From: Sedimentisphaerales bacterium
Lineage (GTDB): Bacteria > Planctomycetota > Phycisphaerae > Sedimentisphaerales > Anaerobacaceae
Length of the DNA: 63,395 nt
Assembly (NCBI GenBank): GCA_028277585.1
Contig: JANQFY010000340.1
Location: forward strand, 1-63,395
Reading direction: 5' to 3'
Below, in pieces: positions 17,615-26,400 of the stretch (the stretch's first letter is position 1; each line of letters begins with the position of its first letter). Both the position numbers and the translations under genes were made by a program. Below the pieces are notes generated by a model that saw only the letters and a list, made by a program, of their open reading frames with translations, did no database searches and was not told the origin of the DNA.

Positions 17615-17893
17615 CTACTCCACCACCTCCGTTCCGTGATCAGTCTTGATCGCGTGGAAGTTCGGATCAGGCGAAAGGATGAGCGTGCTTTCACCTGATG
17701 CGACCACGAACCCTGACGACCAAACCTGCCCGGTCGCCGAGTCCAGAACAAAGGCGTGCGTGTCGTTTGTCTTGAGTTCGAACCGCCCGTACTCCTCCGG
17801 GAGCGCATACGGCACGGCTGCGATCAGGCAAAGGACTAGCGCCGCGGACAACGCTCCGATCAGAACACTCTTGATGTCAATGGAATGATGCAT
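17615..17893 (-). CDS. small membrane-anchored protein, tandem paralogue A
   Basis: The product has 92 residues. Residues 1-30 form a short N-terminal tail (MHHSIDIKSVLIG) and one transmembrane helix; the remaining 60 residues would be extracytoplasmic. The C-terminal part has AFVLDSATGQVWSSGFV and ends FHAIKTDHGTEVVE. The protein is about 65% identical by eye to the one at 18121-18390, most strongly in the first 30 residues and in the LDSATGQVW block. The function is unknown. GGGAG precedes the start in the shared 5' leader. Confidence 0.75.
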   Translation of the reverse strand: MHHSIDIKSVLIGALSAALVLCLIAAVPYALPEEYGRFELKTNDTHAFVLDSATGQVWSSGFVVASGESTLILSPDPNFHAIKTDHGTEVVE

Positions 17894-17932
17894 GAGTGGT
17901 CTCCCTTCTGTGATTCCCGCACATGTCGTCAG

Positions 17933-17953
17933 GGCCCTCCGAACGTCGGAGGG
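17933..17953. repeat. 9-bp hairpin between the tandem paralogues
   Basis: GCCCTCCGA and TCGGAGGGC flank a 3-nt loop just upstream of paralogue A on the minus strand. It could end or attenuate read-through from paralogue B; no T-tract follows on either strand. Confidence 0.5.
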
Positions 17954-18120
17954 CGCCGTGTCAGCAGCCTCATAGTATTAAGGCACGACGACAAGCTCGG
18001 GTTTCACAGTTCGCTCATTCCATTGCCACAAAGACGAAAAGACACGTTCCGGCACGAGGAGGATTCGAACCACACCAACCCCTGATCCAGGCGGGCCGCG
18101 TCACCGCGTGTCGGAACGGA

Positions 18121-18390
18121 CTACTCCGTCTCGTGCGCGGTCTTGATCGCGTGGAAGTCCGGATCGAATGGGAAGACGACCGAATTGAACTGCGGGTTGT
18201 ACACGAACCCGGCCGACCAGACCTGCCCGGTCGCCGAATCGAGAATGAAGGCGTAGCTGTCGTTCGCCTCCATCTTGAAGCGGCCCTGCTCCTCCGGCAG
18301 CACGTGAGGCACCGCCCCGATCAGGCAAAACACCAACGCCGCCAACAGGACTCCGATCAAAACGCTCTTAATGTCGATGGAATGATGCAT
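18121..18390 (-). CDS. small membrane-anchored protein, tandem paralogue B
   Basis: The product has 89 residues: the same MHHSIDIKSVLIG start and transmembrane helix as the gene at 17615-17893, then AFILDSATGQVWSAGFV and FHAIKTAHETE. The ten or so bases before the ATG (GGGAGACCACTC) match the other copy. The pair therefore arose by tandem duplication and both reading frames have been kept. The function is unknown; single-span anchoring with an outside domain is predicted. Confidence 0.75.
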   Translation of the reverse strand: MHHSIDIKSVLIGVLLAALVFCLIGAVPHVLPEEQGRFKMEANDSYAFILDSATGQVWSAGFVYNPQFNSVVFPFDPDFHAIKTAHETE

Positions 18391-18515
18391 GAGTGGTCTC
18401 CCTTCTATCTATGAATGCCGGATGATCCGACGGCCAACACAACGCAGTCAACGCCAAGACGGCGCACCGCATGGCGAACCTTCCTCACACATGAAACGAC
18501 GGGGGCGCCGCGTCG

Positions 18516-19379
18516 TCAACAGAGCGACGCGACATTCTTGCCCGATGGAATCTCCTGCACACGTCCTGGGAGACCCTTCGCGAACGCCTCCCCTTCCGCT
18601 TCGGACAAATGCCGGACGTTCGTCGCCTCTGGGAACCGCCCCTTCTGTACGTCCTGAACATAGGCCCGCATGGCCTCGGCCCCACGCGAGCGAAACTCCT
18701 CGTACTTGCGGCTATGCCGTAGCTCGAGGGCGCTGGCCCCCAGCGCGTCGAGCACGACGAGCACTTGTCCATCCGTATAGCGGCCCGCCCCAATGCCGAC
18801 CGTCGGGATGGCCAGTCGCTTCGTTGCCTCGCGGGCCACTTCCTCCGGAATCAGCTCGTAGACGATCATGAACGCCCCGGCCTCCGCCAGCGCCCGCGAC
18901 TCGTCGACAAGCTGCAATGCCGCCCCGGCGGTCTTCGCCTGCAACGCGTGCTTCTCGTGAAGCTGCGGATTCAACCCCAGGTGGGCGCACACGTCCACGT
19001 CATGATCCGCCAGATGGGAAATCACCTCCGGCCGATACCCCTCGAGCTTGACCCCATCGGCGCCGGCGGCCAAGAGCGTCCGCGCATGCCGCAACGCGGT
19101 CCCACGATTCTCGTATGTGCCGTAGGGCAGATCCGCCAGCAGATAGGCGCTGCTCGCACCGCGCGCGGTCGCCTTGACATGGTGGACAATGTCCTGCAGC
19201 GTCACCTGTCGGACGCTCTCATACCCCAGCACGTTGGTCCCCACGCTGTCCCCGACGAGCATGACGTCCACGCCCGCCTCCTCCTCCCACAGCGCGGTCG
19301 GATAGTCGTAGCATGTCAGCATCGTGATACGGTGGCCCTGGGCCTTCTTCTGTGCCAGATACCGCGCCGTCTTCTTCAT
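18516..19379 (-). CDS. panB: 3-methyl-2-oxobutanoate hydroxymethyltransferase
   Basis: The product has 287 residues from ATG 19379 (MKKTARYLAQKK), chosen because AGGGA lies at good spacing; an ATG at 19403 in the same frame is possible. Family motifs are MLTCYDYPTA, VGDSVGTNVLGY, DLPYGTY, VKLEGY, AHLGLNPQ and IPTVGIGAG. PanB adds a hydroxymethyl group from 5,10-methylene-THF to 2-oxoisovalerate, the first step of pantothenate synthesis. panC is not in this window. Confidence 0.96.
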   Translation of the reverse strand: MKKTARYLAQKKAQGHRITMLTCYDYPTALWEEEAGVDVMLVGDSVGTNVLGYESVRQVTLQDIVHHVKATARGASSAYLLADLPYGTYENRGTALRHARTLLAAGADGVKLEGYRPEVISHLADHDVDVCAHLGLNPQLHEKHALQAKTAGAALQLVDESRALAEAGAFMIVYELIPEEVAREATKRLAIPTVGIGAGRYTDGQVLVVLDALGASALELRHSRKYEEFRSRGAEAMRAYVQDVQKGRFPEATNVRHLSEAEGEAFAKGLPGRVQEIPSGKNVASLC

Positions 19380-19449
19380 CGTTCCCTGCCAAACATTGAC
19401 CATGCTCCTCAGGAGCAAACCGATCGGTTGCCTTCTGACGAGAGATCCC

Positions 19450-20856
19450 TCAACCCTTCTTCGTCTGCTTGCCGGCCGACAAGACCGAATCCATCCATTC
19501 GTGAACGATCACCCCCTGGGCCTCACAGGTCTGAAGGAGATCCGTATGACTGGGTGCAGAAGATCCTATCAGTCCACCTTGCTGGTTGTGAACCAGATTG
19601 TACCATAGACAGGCCGCTAACCATCGTTTGATGTCTGTCACCTCTTCGCCCAAACAGGCGTAGACGCGTAGAATCTCGTTCTTGGGATCAAAACCCAGGT
19701 CGAGGTGTCCGAGATCCAGGAGGAGGAATTGCAGGGGGACGCCTAGCAGCCACTTATCCAGGCCCAGGGCATAGCCGAACAGCATGTGGCCCAGACGTTG
19801 CTTCTCGCTCTGGGCCTTGCGGGTGGGAATGCCTAACCGGCCGGTGCCGATGCCGTGAATCCAGCTTTCGATGTAGCGAAACGTGCTATGGTGACAGTCT
19901 GAAAGCGTATGGATTCCCGAAGCGATAGCGCAACAGGTTCTATACAGTTCCTGCTGCTGCTTCTCCTTGAGCGTCGCGAGCGTTTCTAGATACTCAGACT
20001 GTTCCCACTCGGGATGAATCTTGGGAAGTCCCGCAAGTTCTGCGATCTCTGCATCGAGAAGGGGTCCGCGTCCGCTTGGCTCGGCAGGTCCGCCGATTAT
20101 GTTTTCATTAGAAACTTCATAAGAAAACAGATCCTTCCCCAGATCCATTATCTCCTGCAGATCAACCATATCCTGCACAGGTGTGACAGCTTCCTGAACA
20201 CTGCACTTGGCGAAATAATCCAATATCATCAGCACCCGGTCCAGCATCTTCTTCTGGACCTTGCTTAGATCCGAAACCGCACCCAGCCATTCGTAAGACC
20301 GGTTAGCAAATCCCTTCGCCTCCGGGTGCGCCTTAACGGCATCTTCTCTTGGTTTGCCGGCTAGATATCCAGTCAATACACTGTGAATGACCTGCATGCT
20401 TTCTCCGTGCCCCGGCTGGCTGGTCTTCAACCGGCACCCCAGCCCCCCGCACAGGCATCCATTCTTGAAAGATGACTCTTCCAGCTTCCCCCGAGCGATG
20501 GCAAACAGTAACTCATCCACGGTAACCGGCAGGCCGCTGTCACAGGGAATAAGACCGGTGATGTGGCAGCGCAGCAGACGAATGCTATCGGTCAGCGGGC
20601 CCAGCTTGGCTTGCATGTCACACAGGTGCTTGACCGTATCGTCCCATGCATCTTCCTTCCAGTCACCCTTCTCATCCGCAAAGAGCCAGGGAATGGTACA
20701 CCCCTGGCTGATGAGGTTGCCGTCCTCATCGGAATAGAGCATACTGACCATTTGGCTTTCCCGGACCGGCGTCGCGGAAGTCTCTCCCGTGTACACCGCT
20801 TCAAATCCGGGGGATACCTGCTCGTACGGCACCAGTGTGTCTTTCTTCTTGGCCAT
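19450..20856 (-). CDS. unknown 468-residue cytosolic protein
   Basis: No family is recognised. There is no signal peptide or membrane helix. The middle holds CHITGLIPC and GCLCGGLGCRLK, a possible Cys/His metal site, and the C-terminal half is helical with GHMLFGYALGLDKWLLGVP. ATG 20856 has GGGGAG five bases upstream and is preferred to the GTG six bases earlier. It lies 11 bp behind a GNAT gene and is the third gene of an HTH-GNAT-unknown operon. The base composition is less GC-rich than the housekeeping genes nearby. Confidence 0.7.
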   Translation of the reverse strand: MAKKKDTLVPYEQVSPGFEAVYTGETSATPVRESQMVSMLYSDEDGNLISQGCTIPWLFADEKGDWKEDAWDDTVKHLCDMQAKLGPLTDSIRLLRCHITGLIPCDSGLPVTVDELLFAIARGKLEESSFKNGCLCGGLGCRLKTSQPGHGESMQVIHSVLTGYLAGKPREDAVKAHPEAKGFANRSYEWLGAVSDLSKVQKKMLDRVLMILDYFAKCSVQEAVTPVQDMVDLQEIMDLGKDLFSYEVSNENIIGGPAEPSGRGPLLDAEIAELAGLPKIHPEWEQSEYLETLATLKEKQQQELYRTCCAIASGIHTLSDCHHSTFRYIESWIHGIGTGRLGIPTRKAQSEKQRLGHMLFGYALGLDKWLLGVPLQFLLLDLGHLDLGFDPKNEILRVYACLGEEVTDIKRWLAACLWYNLVHNQQGGLIGSSAPSHTDLLQTCEAQGVIVHEWMDSVLSAGKQTKKG

Positions 20857-20867
20857 GATCACTCCCC

Positions 20868-21305
20868 TTATAAGTCGTAACCATAGAAGACAGCCGTTGC
20901 GTTCTTCTGATCGGCAAACCAGCGGTCATTCATACCACAGACGCGAAAACCGTTATGGACGAGCAACTCACACAGAGAACAGTCATGAGGGTTCGGCGGG
21001 CCGAAGTGCATCATGACCCTTGCCCCGCCCTGTTTGGCTGCTCCGAGCATCCCCTTCAGCAAGGCGCTGCCGTACCCTTTACCTCGTTCGCGGTTGTCCA
21101 CCCACAAATCCCATACCCACGCCATCTGGTTCCAGGCCCAGAAATTGATGATCCCAAGACCCACCACGGCCCCGCCGTCATCCTCAATGACCAACCACTG
21201 GGTGTCGTCCTGTTTGAGCAGTCGTTTCAGCTCCTCTGCGGTGCGAACGCAACTGAATTCTGCACAACGGGCCGCATCACTGGCTCTTGCCGGGCGAATC
21301 TTCAC
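20868..21305 (-). CDS. GNAT-family N-acetyltransferase
   Basis: The product has 145 residues from GTG 21305, which overlaps the upstream stop as GTGA. The sequence VKIRPARASDAARC opens a GNAT fold; RGKGYGSALLKGML is the acetyl-CoA pyrophosphate loop, preceded by VWDLWVDNRERG. The C-terminal half carries FGPPNPHDCSLCELLVHNGFRV. The acceptor is unknown. Coupling to an upstream HTH gene is reminiscent of HTH-GNAT toxin-antitoxin pairs, though ordinary regulation of a metabolic acetyltransferase is equally possible. Confidence 0.8.
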   Translation of the reverse strand: MKIRPARASDAARCAEFSCVRTAEELKRLLKQDDTQWLVIEDDGGAVVGLGIINFWAWNQMAWVWDLWVDNRERGKGYGSALLKGMLGAAKQGGARVMMHFGPPNPHDCSLCELLVHNGFRVCGMNDRWFADQKNATAVFYGYDL

Positions 21306-21592
21306 ATTCCCACTCCCGGTCCCGGAACATATCCTCTCGCGAAACTCCCCATGCTCTGGGCCACCGCCCGGGCGAACTCGGTCCTGGGCAATGGGCTTCG
21401 CCTGGTTCGCCGAATCGGCTTGCTGTGATACGCCTCCCGGAAGTCCTTGACGCGCTCGACATCGTCGCTGCACCAAACGCGCCAGCCACGCCAATCACGC
21501 TCGACATCCTCGACCAGCCCCTCATCCAACCACCTTAGAAGAGTGCTCTTGGATACGCCAATACGCTTCGCGGCTTCAACGGTACTCAGCAT
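21302..21592 (-). CDS. helix-turn-helix DNA-binding protein (MerR/excisionase-like N-terminus)
   Basis: The product has 96 residues. MLSTVEAAKRIGVSKSTLLR followed by WLDEGLVEDVERDWRGWRVW is a winged HTH of the MerR/excisionase type. The tail is basic and Arg/Pro rich (RRTRRSPLPRTEFARAV). ATG 21592 has GAGGA at 7-bp spacing and sits at the family start. It leads the operon with the GNAT and 468-residue genes, and the promoter region just upstream carries repeated AAGTATA boxes, so autoregulation is plausible. Confidence 0.75.
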   Translation of the reverse strand: MLSTVEAAKRIGVSKSTLLRWLDEGLVEDVERDWRGWRVWCSDDVERVKDFREAYHSKPIRRTRRSPLPRTEFARAVAQSMGSFARGYVPGPGVGM

Positions 21593-21609
21593 CAATGTGT
21601 CCTCAATTA

Positions 21610-21656
21610 GTATAAATATACTTGGTATACTTACAAAAAGCCTCGTCTTTGTCAAG
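21610..21656 (-). promoter_or_regulatory. promoter and operator-like repeats of the HTH-GNAT operon
   Basis: On the minus strand a consensus TTGACA (21656-21651) is followed after about 17-18 bp by an AT-rich block. The block contains the direct repeat AAGTATA-CC-AAGTATA and the inverted repeat AGTATA-TT-TATACT (21610-21623). The boxes overlap the expected -10, a typical repressor arrangement. Confidence 0.55.
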
Positions 21657-21750
21657 ACTTTTCCTTGGAACTCTTGAGAAATCGGTTATCAGGAAGGAAG
21701 CCTCGTGGTGCGCCACTTCACAGCGACCGCAACACGCCCATGCTGGATCC

Positions 21751-22869
21751 TCAATCGACTCGCAAGCCCGGCGCGGCGTCCTTGTGCACGAGATACGCCA
21801 GGACCTTGAGCTTGACGAAATCGTCCCGGTAGAGGAAATAGCCCTTCTGATCGCCCTTCCAGGCGTCGCGCCAGGAGTCCTTGACCAGGAACCAGTCATG
21901 CCCGCCGGACCGGGTCATGCCGACGATGTGCATCAGATGGTCGTCGGTCGTAATCTTGCGATCGAAGCGGTATTCCCGCGCCTCCTGCGTGATGGCCGCG
22001 CTGGGAATGTCATAGGCCGGGACCACCGCGATGTCTCGCTCGCCCAGCCGGCCCGGCTCGCTGATATCCCCATCGATGGCAACCGAATACCCGCTCTGCA
22101 CGGCATCCTTCAAGCCCTGATAGAACGCCTCCAACGGCACGTTGTAGTACCGGCTGTTCGGCGGCCAGTAGTCCGGCACGCGCAGGTCGGTATACGAGTG
22201 GAACGGCGCGTAGCTGAAGGAGGTTACGAGCCGGTAGTCCTCCCAGGGCAGCGCCATGAACGTCTCCTGGAAGGACCGCGGCGTGTACAACCTGCCCTCG
22301 GATACGAACTTCTCGGGCGGAGCGCCCAGGTGCTTGTCCAGGATAGACCTGACCTTGGCGACGACTTGTTCCTCGTCCCAGAGCGCCTCCTTCTTGACCT
22401 GCGCAATATAGGCGAGTAATTCCTTGTACAGTTGCTTGTGGTTGGGCTTCTCCGCCCCGCCGGCCCGGGCGGGGTAGACCATCTCCGGCACAATGCCATG
22501 CTTCTGGACCACTTGCAGCACCGTGTGGAACAAATCGCCCGGCGTGAACCGCGACTGGCCCTTCTGCTGGACGAAGTACCGCGCCTCTTCCACATAGGCG
22601 TGGTACACGACGTACATCACCGCCATCTTGACTTGGGCGAAGCCCAATCGATGCGCCTCGGATTCCAGATACGAGACAGTCGCGTAGCTCCAGCAGACCT
22701 GGGTGTCGCCCTGATCGGTCGGCGGGAAATGGAACACGGAGTCACAGGAATCGACCGAGGGCGCCGCGATGTCGGGATCGATCCCGTCAGCCTGCTGAGC
22801 CGGACCCTGCACGGCGCATCCGAATCCGCCAATCGCCAACATGAGAAGCACCAGAACCATTCGCCGCAT
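21751..22869 (-). CDS. papain-like cysteine peptidase (C1 family), lipoprotein or secreted
   Basis: The product has 372 residues. The N-terminus MRRMVLVLLMLAIGGFGC looks like a lipoprotein signal, with an imperfect lipobox. The C1 active site is visible as Gln53 and Cys59 in TDQGDTQVCWSYATVSYLES, His311 in TDDHLMHIVGM, and VKDSWRDAW. In VKDSW, Asp331 stands where papain-family enzymes have the orienting Asn of NSW. The middle (residues 90-290) is a large, mostly helical insertion with HKQLYKELLAYIAQVKKEAL, similar in style to aminopeptidase C. It would act outside the cytoplasmic membrane. The substrate is unknown. Confidence 0.8.
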   Translation of the reverse strand: MRRMVLVLLMLAIGGFGCAVQGPAQQADGIDPDIAAPSVDSCDSVFHFPPTDQGDTQVCWSYATVSYLESEAHRLGFAQVKMAVMYVVYHAYVEEARYFVQQKGQSRFTPGDLFHTVLQVVQKHGIVPEMVYPARAGGAEKPNHKQLYKELLAYIAQVKKEALWDEEQVVAKVRSILDKHLGAPPEKFVSEGRLYTPRSFQETFMALPWEDYRLVTSFSYAPFHSYTDLRVPDYWPPNSRYYNVPLEAFYQGLKDAVQSGYSVAIDGDISEPGRLGERDIAVVPAYDIPSAAITQEAREYRFDRKITTDDHLMHIVGMTRSGGHDWFLVKDSWRDAWKGDQKGYFLYRDDFVKLKVLAYLVHKDAAPGLRVD

Positions 22870-23005
22870 AGAGAAGCCCTTTCACAGTTGCCGCCGGCCC
22901 CCGAAACGCCCCCATTATGGACCCGATCCGCTCCGGGAGCAAGACCGCTCTTGCCAAGCGTGCGACACGACGCACTCCAGGGCGGGCAGCGCCCCGCCGA
23001 CCGCC

Positions 23006-24040
23006 CTACTGCGCGACAATCATATTGGGAACGAGCGGGACCTCGACGATCTTCTCCTGCCCATCGCGTACGACGGTCACCCGGACCTTCTCACCAACGC
23101 TCCAGCTCTTCCACTGCTCGAGCTGGCCGGCGACATACAGCACATCCAGGCCGTTGATCGCCAGGACCTTGTCGCCGAGACGCATGCCGGCTTCGGCGCA
23201 TCGACTGCCCGCCCGGAACCGGCGCACGACGTACTTGTCCAGCGCCATCTCGCCCGGCTCCCACTCGATCCCCAGGGCCGCCTCAGGGGCGACATAGAGT
23301 TCGGCCACGAAACCAAGGAGGTCCTGTTCGGGCTCGGCGAAACGGGGATCGCTCTGGATGCGCGCCGCGTTGCTCTCCACCACCAGGGCATTGGCCCCGA
23401 ACTGGGCCGCGATCGGACGGGCCGCCTTGACAAAGTCCTCGAGCGTGGCGGTGGGATTCTCAAAATCGACGTACCAGCCCACCATGAAGCCGTCCACGCA
23501 AGCCTGGTCGAAGCCCAGAAAGACATAATCAACCTCTTCCGGGTCGATCGCGGCGGCCTCGTACCAGGGCGCCAGTTCGAACGCGATCGCCTCCGGCGCC
23601 GGCTGGAAGTCGCCGCGTTCGGGCTCCATCGGTTGGCCGTCCCGCTTCAGTTCGTACTTATCGACGATGTCTCGGAACAGAACCGCCGCACCGTGGACCG
23701 CATAAGCCTGAACGCCCTTCGGCTCGTCCCGAAAGCACCCAATCGCCACCTGAGCCAGCGGCTTACCGAACGAGTCTGTTGTGGTCTCGGTCGCCAGCAC
23801 GGCCAGGAAGGGAAAGCCGTGTTCCAGTGACAGCTCGGCCGCCCGCAGGTGAGCCATGGCGATGGCCTTGTCCTTCGTAACGAACCCGTTGCCGGTGTAC
23901 CAGACGTGAAAGACGTTGTAATCCTTGCGATCGCTGTTGTAGCCCCCGACGACGGAGGATCGGGCATTCTGATAGCCGGTCTCGCAGCCGGCGACCGCAA
24001 GAGCCAGCATGGCCGCGGCCAGAAACATCTTCGATTTCAC
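23006..24040 (-). CDS. lipoprotein with C-terminal PDZ domain
   Basis: The product has 344 residues from GTG 24040, which has GGGGAG upstream; the lipobox LAVAGC gives a lipidated Cys. Residues about 20-240 form an unrecognised domain with ALVVESNAARIQSDPRF near its end. The last 90 residues form a PDZ domain (AGMRLGDKVLAINGLDV, then VRVTVVRDGQEKIVEVPLV). No protease catalytic triad is present, so it is probably a scaffold or a regulator of envelope proteolysis. It lies between a cysteine peptidase and a PepX-like peptidase on the same strand. Confidence 0.75.
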   Translation of the reverse strand: MKSKMFLAAAMLALAVAGCETGYQNARSSVVGGYNSDRKDYNVFHVWYTGNGFVTKDKAIAMAHLRAAELSLEHGFPFLAVLATETTTDSFGKPLAQVAIGCFRDEPKGVQAYAVHGAAVLFRDIVDKYELKRDGQPMEPERGDFQPAPEAIAFELAPWYEAAAIDPEEVDYVFLGFDQACVDGFMVGWYVDFENPTATLEDFVKAARPIAAQFGANALVVESNAARIQSDPRFAEPEQDLLGFVAELYVAPEAALGIEWEPGEMALDKYVVRRFRAGSRCAEAGMRLGDKVLAINGLDVLYVAGQLEQWKSWSVGEKVRVTVVRDGQEKIVEVPLVPNMIVAQ

Positions 24041-24272
24041 GCTTCGACTCCCCTGACTATTCCTGATCGGTTCCACGGAGAATGGAGGAAGACCCCGAAA
24101 GCTTCCAACCGCCTGGAAACTGAGGATCGGCCCGACGAGACCCGCCGTGCGCAGCGCTCCGCATCTGCGCCTCCAAACCCAGCTCCCATTATAGACTCTG
24201 GAGCCAGGGCGAGCAAGGGGACAGGTCGCACCGGCGCTGTGCGCGACGAGGCAATGGCGTGCAGTGCACGCC

Positions 24273-26210
24273 CTACGAATCGCTTTCCTCTTCTTCTGAA
24301 TCTGAATCGGATTCGTCGTCCTCTTCCGGTTCCGGCTCTTCGAAGGCTTCCGCGTAGGCGTCGGCGCCGCCGACGACGGGCAAGGTCAGACGCGTCGCGC
24401 CCAGCTTCACCGTGAGCTTGGTGCCCGGATCGGGGCGCAACGTGTAGTCGCGATCGCTCGAGAAGATCATCAAACCAATCTGCTGACCGGCCGGGATGAT
24501 CTGGTCGTCGGGCTGCAGGTCGAACGCCAGTTTGCGGAACTTGCCCGGCTCCAGCGGCTCGCTCTTGCGAATCGATCGTGCGTTCTGGGGGTCGGCCCAG
24601 CCACGCGTGATGATGTTGTCGGTGATCTTCGCCTTGCGGCTCGTGTTCCAGGGCAGCGAAACGAGCCAGACCGAAAGATTCGCCGCCGGCTTGTTGCTGG
24701 CCAGCCTAATCGAAAGCCGCGGCGTTCCCGAGATGTGGACGGGCCGCTTGAATTCCGGCGTGACATAGATCAACCGATGACGCGTCCACACGGCCTGCGC
24801 GAGGGCCTCACCACTGAACGAGAAGTTATCGATCAGCGTCTCTCTGCCCTGCTTGCGAGCCTTCTCGGCCGACAGCGTCCCGCGCTCCGGGGCGCCCTTG
24901 CCCAGATACAATGTCACCGGCTCGGCGTCGGGGTGCGGATAGTCCGGGTAGGCGGTCGGCTTGCCGCGCTCGTCGTTCTCCCGCACGATCCATGCCCGGT
25001 CCTCCTCGTCCACGCCGTTCTCGACATCGTGCAGGTACCGCGTGAACCAGCGGTTCATCATCTTCAGCGGAGGTGGGCCGCCGTGCCCGCCCTGGTGGTA
25101 GTAGATCCGCGCCGGGACGCCCTGGGCCCGGATCGCCTCATAGATTCGGAAGCTGTGCTCGGGCATCACGTTCCAGTCGTTGAACCCGTGCGACATCAGG
25201 ACCGCCGCCTTAAGGTCGTCCAGATGGTTCAGGTAGTCGCGACCGGCCCAGAACTTGTTGTAGTCACCGGTGACGCGATCGAAACCCTGCCGCATCTCCT
25301 TGTCCCGGACCTCGCAGTTGCAGTAGTCGCGCCGCGATTCGTCGCCGCTGTTGATGAAATCGTACAGGACGTCGATGTCCTCGCCGATGAACCCGCCCGG
25401 GGACCGGATCAGGCCATTCGAGCGGTAGTAATGGTAGTACGACGTGTTGGGCGCGACCGGAATGATCGCCTCGAGCCCTTCGACGCCCGTCGTCGCGGCC
25501 GCCAGTGCGAGCGTGCCGTTGAACGAGGTCCCCGTCATGCCCACCTTGCCCGTCGACCAGTACGCGAGCACCTCTTCGTCCCCGTCGGGAGTCGAGTAGC
25601 CTTTCGCCCGCCCATTGAGCCAATCGACGACGGCCTTTGGCGCCAGCGATTCGTTCTCGCCCCCCACCGTCGGACAGCCCTGCGAGAGCCCCGTCCCGGG
25701 CGACGACGAGTGCACGACCGCGAACCCGCGCGGGACCCAGTCCTTGACGAACGACTTGGAGATGATGGGCCGCTCCCCCTTCCGCTTGACGGGCGACGCC
25801 TCCCCCCGCTCAGGCGGCTCGGCCCCGAGTTCCTGACGCGTGTCCCACATATAGGTATGCACGGGGCTGCTCGTGCCCGCGTAGTAGGGACTCGTCCCGT
25901 AGATCACCGGGACCTTGAGTCCCTCGGTGTCCGTCTGGCGCTGGCGCGTCACGTCCACGTGCACGCGGTCGAGCTTGTCGTCCCCGTCCGTGTCGAACTC
26001 GGTCTCGACCCACAGATCGTGACGGATCCACATGTCGGGGTCCTTGAACCGCTTGACGATCTGCGCCTCGCCGTCCTTGATTTTGGGAACCGCCGCGTCC
26101 TCGTCCTCCTTGGCGTCCTTCTCCGCCGCAACCCCCGGCACCGCCAATACGCTCAGACAAACAACGATCAACAACAACGTTTCCAGCAATCGGGACCTTC
26201 GCATTCTCAT
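24273..26210 (-). CDS. Xaa-Pro dipeptidyl-peptidase/CocE-like S15 hydrolase, secreted
   Basis: The product has 645 residues with a signal peptide to about residue 29. The alpha/beta-hydrolase catalytic residues are Ser229 in GMTGTSFNGT, Asp345 in HGFNDWN and His376 in YHQGGHGGP. The C-terminal third is the jelly-roll domain of the PepX/CocE family (SIRLASNKPAANLSVWLVS and so on). The protein ends in an unusual acidic tail of about 30 residues that is nearly all Glu, Asp and Ser. It probably cleaves X-Pro dipeptides from exported or environmental peptides; ester or acyl substrates, as in CocE, cannot be excluded. Confidence 0.85.
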   Translation of the reverse strand: MRMRRSRLLETLLLIVVCLSVLAVPGVAAEKDAKEDEDAAVPKIKDGEAQIVKRFKDPDMWIRHDLWVETEFDTDGDDKLDRVHVDVTRQRQTDTEGLKVPVIYGTSPYYAGTSSPVHTYMWDTRQELGAEPPERGEASPVKRKGERPIISKSFVKDWVPRGFAVVHSSSPGTGLSQGCPTVGGENESLAPKAVVDWLNGRAKGYSTPDGDEEVLAYWSTGKVGMTGTSFNGTLALAAATTGVEGLEAIIPVAPNTSYYHYYRSNGLIRSPGGFIGEDIDVLYDFINSGDESRRDYCNCEVRDKEMRQGFDRVTGDYNKFWAGRDYLNHLDDLKAAVLMSHGFNDWNVMPEHSFRIYEAIRAQGVPARIYYHQGGHGGPPPLKMMNRWFTRYLHDVENGVDEEDRAWIVRENDERGKPTAYPDYPHPDAEPVTLYLGKGAPERGTLSAEKARKQGRETLIDNFSFSGEALAQAVWTRHRLIYVTPEFKRPVHISGTPRLSIRLASNKPAANLSVWLVSLPWNTSRKAKITDNIITRGWADPQNARSIRKSEPLEPGKFRKLAFDLQPDDQIIPAGQQIGLMIFSSDRDYTLRPDPGTKLTVKLGATRLTLPVVGGADAYAEAFEEPEPEEDDESDSDSEEEESDS

Positions 26211-26342
26211 AGCACTCCATCTCTTCTCTCGTGCGGTTCGGAACCTATCCCCCTACGCGACCACCCGGCGCAACGGGAGCGCCCAGAATAGCACACGAAG
26301 CCCCTCCCACTCAAGCGGTTTGACCCCAAACGAAGGAACCGC

Positions 26343-26371
26343 ATGGGCAGAATCTGCCCATCCTACGAAAC
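26343..26371. repeat. dispersed hairpin repeat with CCTACGAAAC tail
   Basis: ATGGGCAGA-A-TCTGCCCAT is a 9-1-9 palindrome followed by CCTACGAAAC. The stretch CTGCCCATCCTACGAAAC matches the complement of 10711-10729 exactly. It lies in the gap between the PepX-like gene and the nuclease-like gene. Confidence 0.6.
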
Positions 26372-26400
26372 TAATGACCGTGCGGGCCCAGACCATGATC

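Noticed and set aside
18050-18090. tRNA T-arm-like GGTTCGAATCC on the minus strand
   Set aside because: The flanking 5-nt arms do not pair, no acceptor stem or anticodon arm can be drawn, and no CCA is placed correctly. At most it is a tRNA scrap.
24735-26291. 518-codon plus-strand frame opposite the PepX-like gene
   Set aside because: The minus strand shows a full S15 hydrolase with catalytic triad; the plus frame has no recognisable domain and shadow-like composition.
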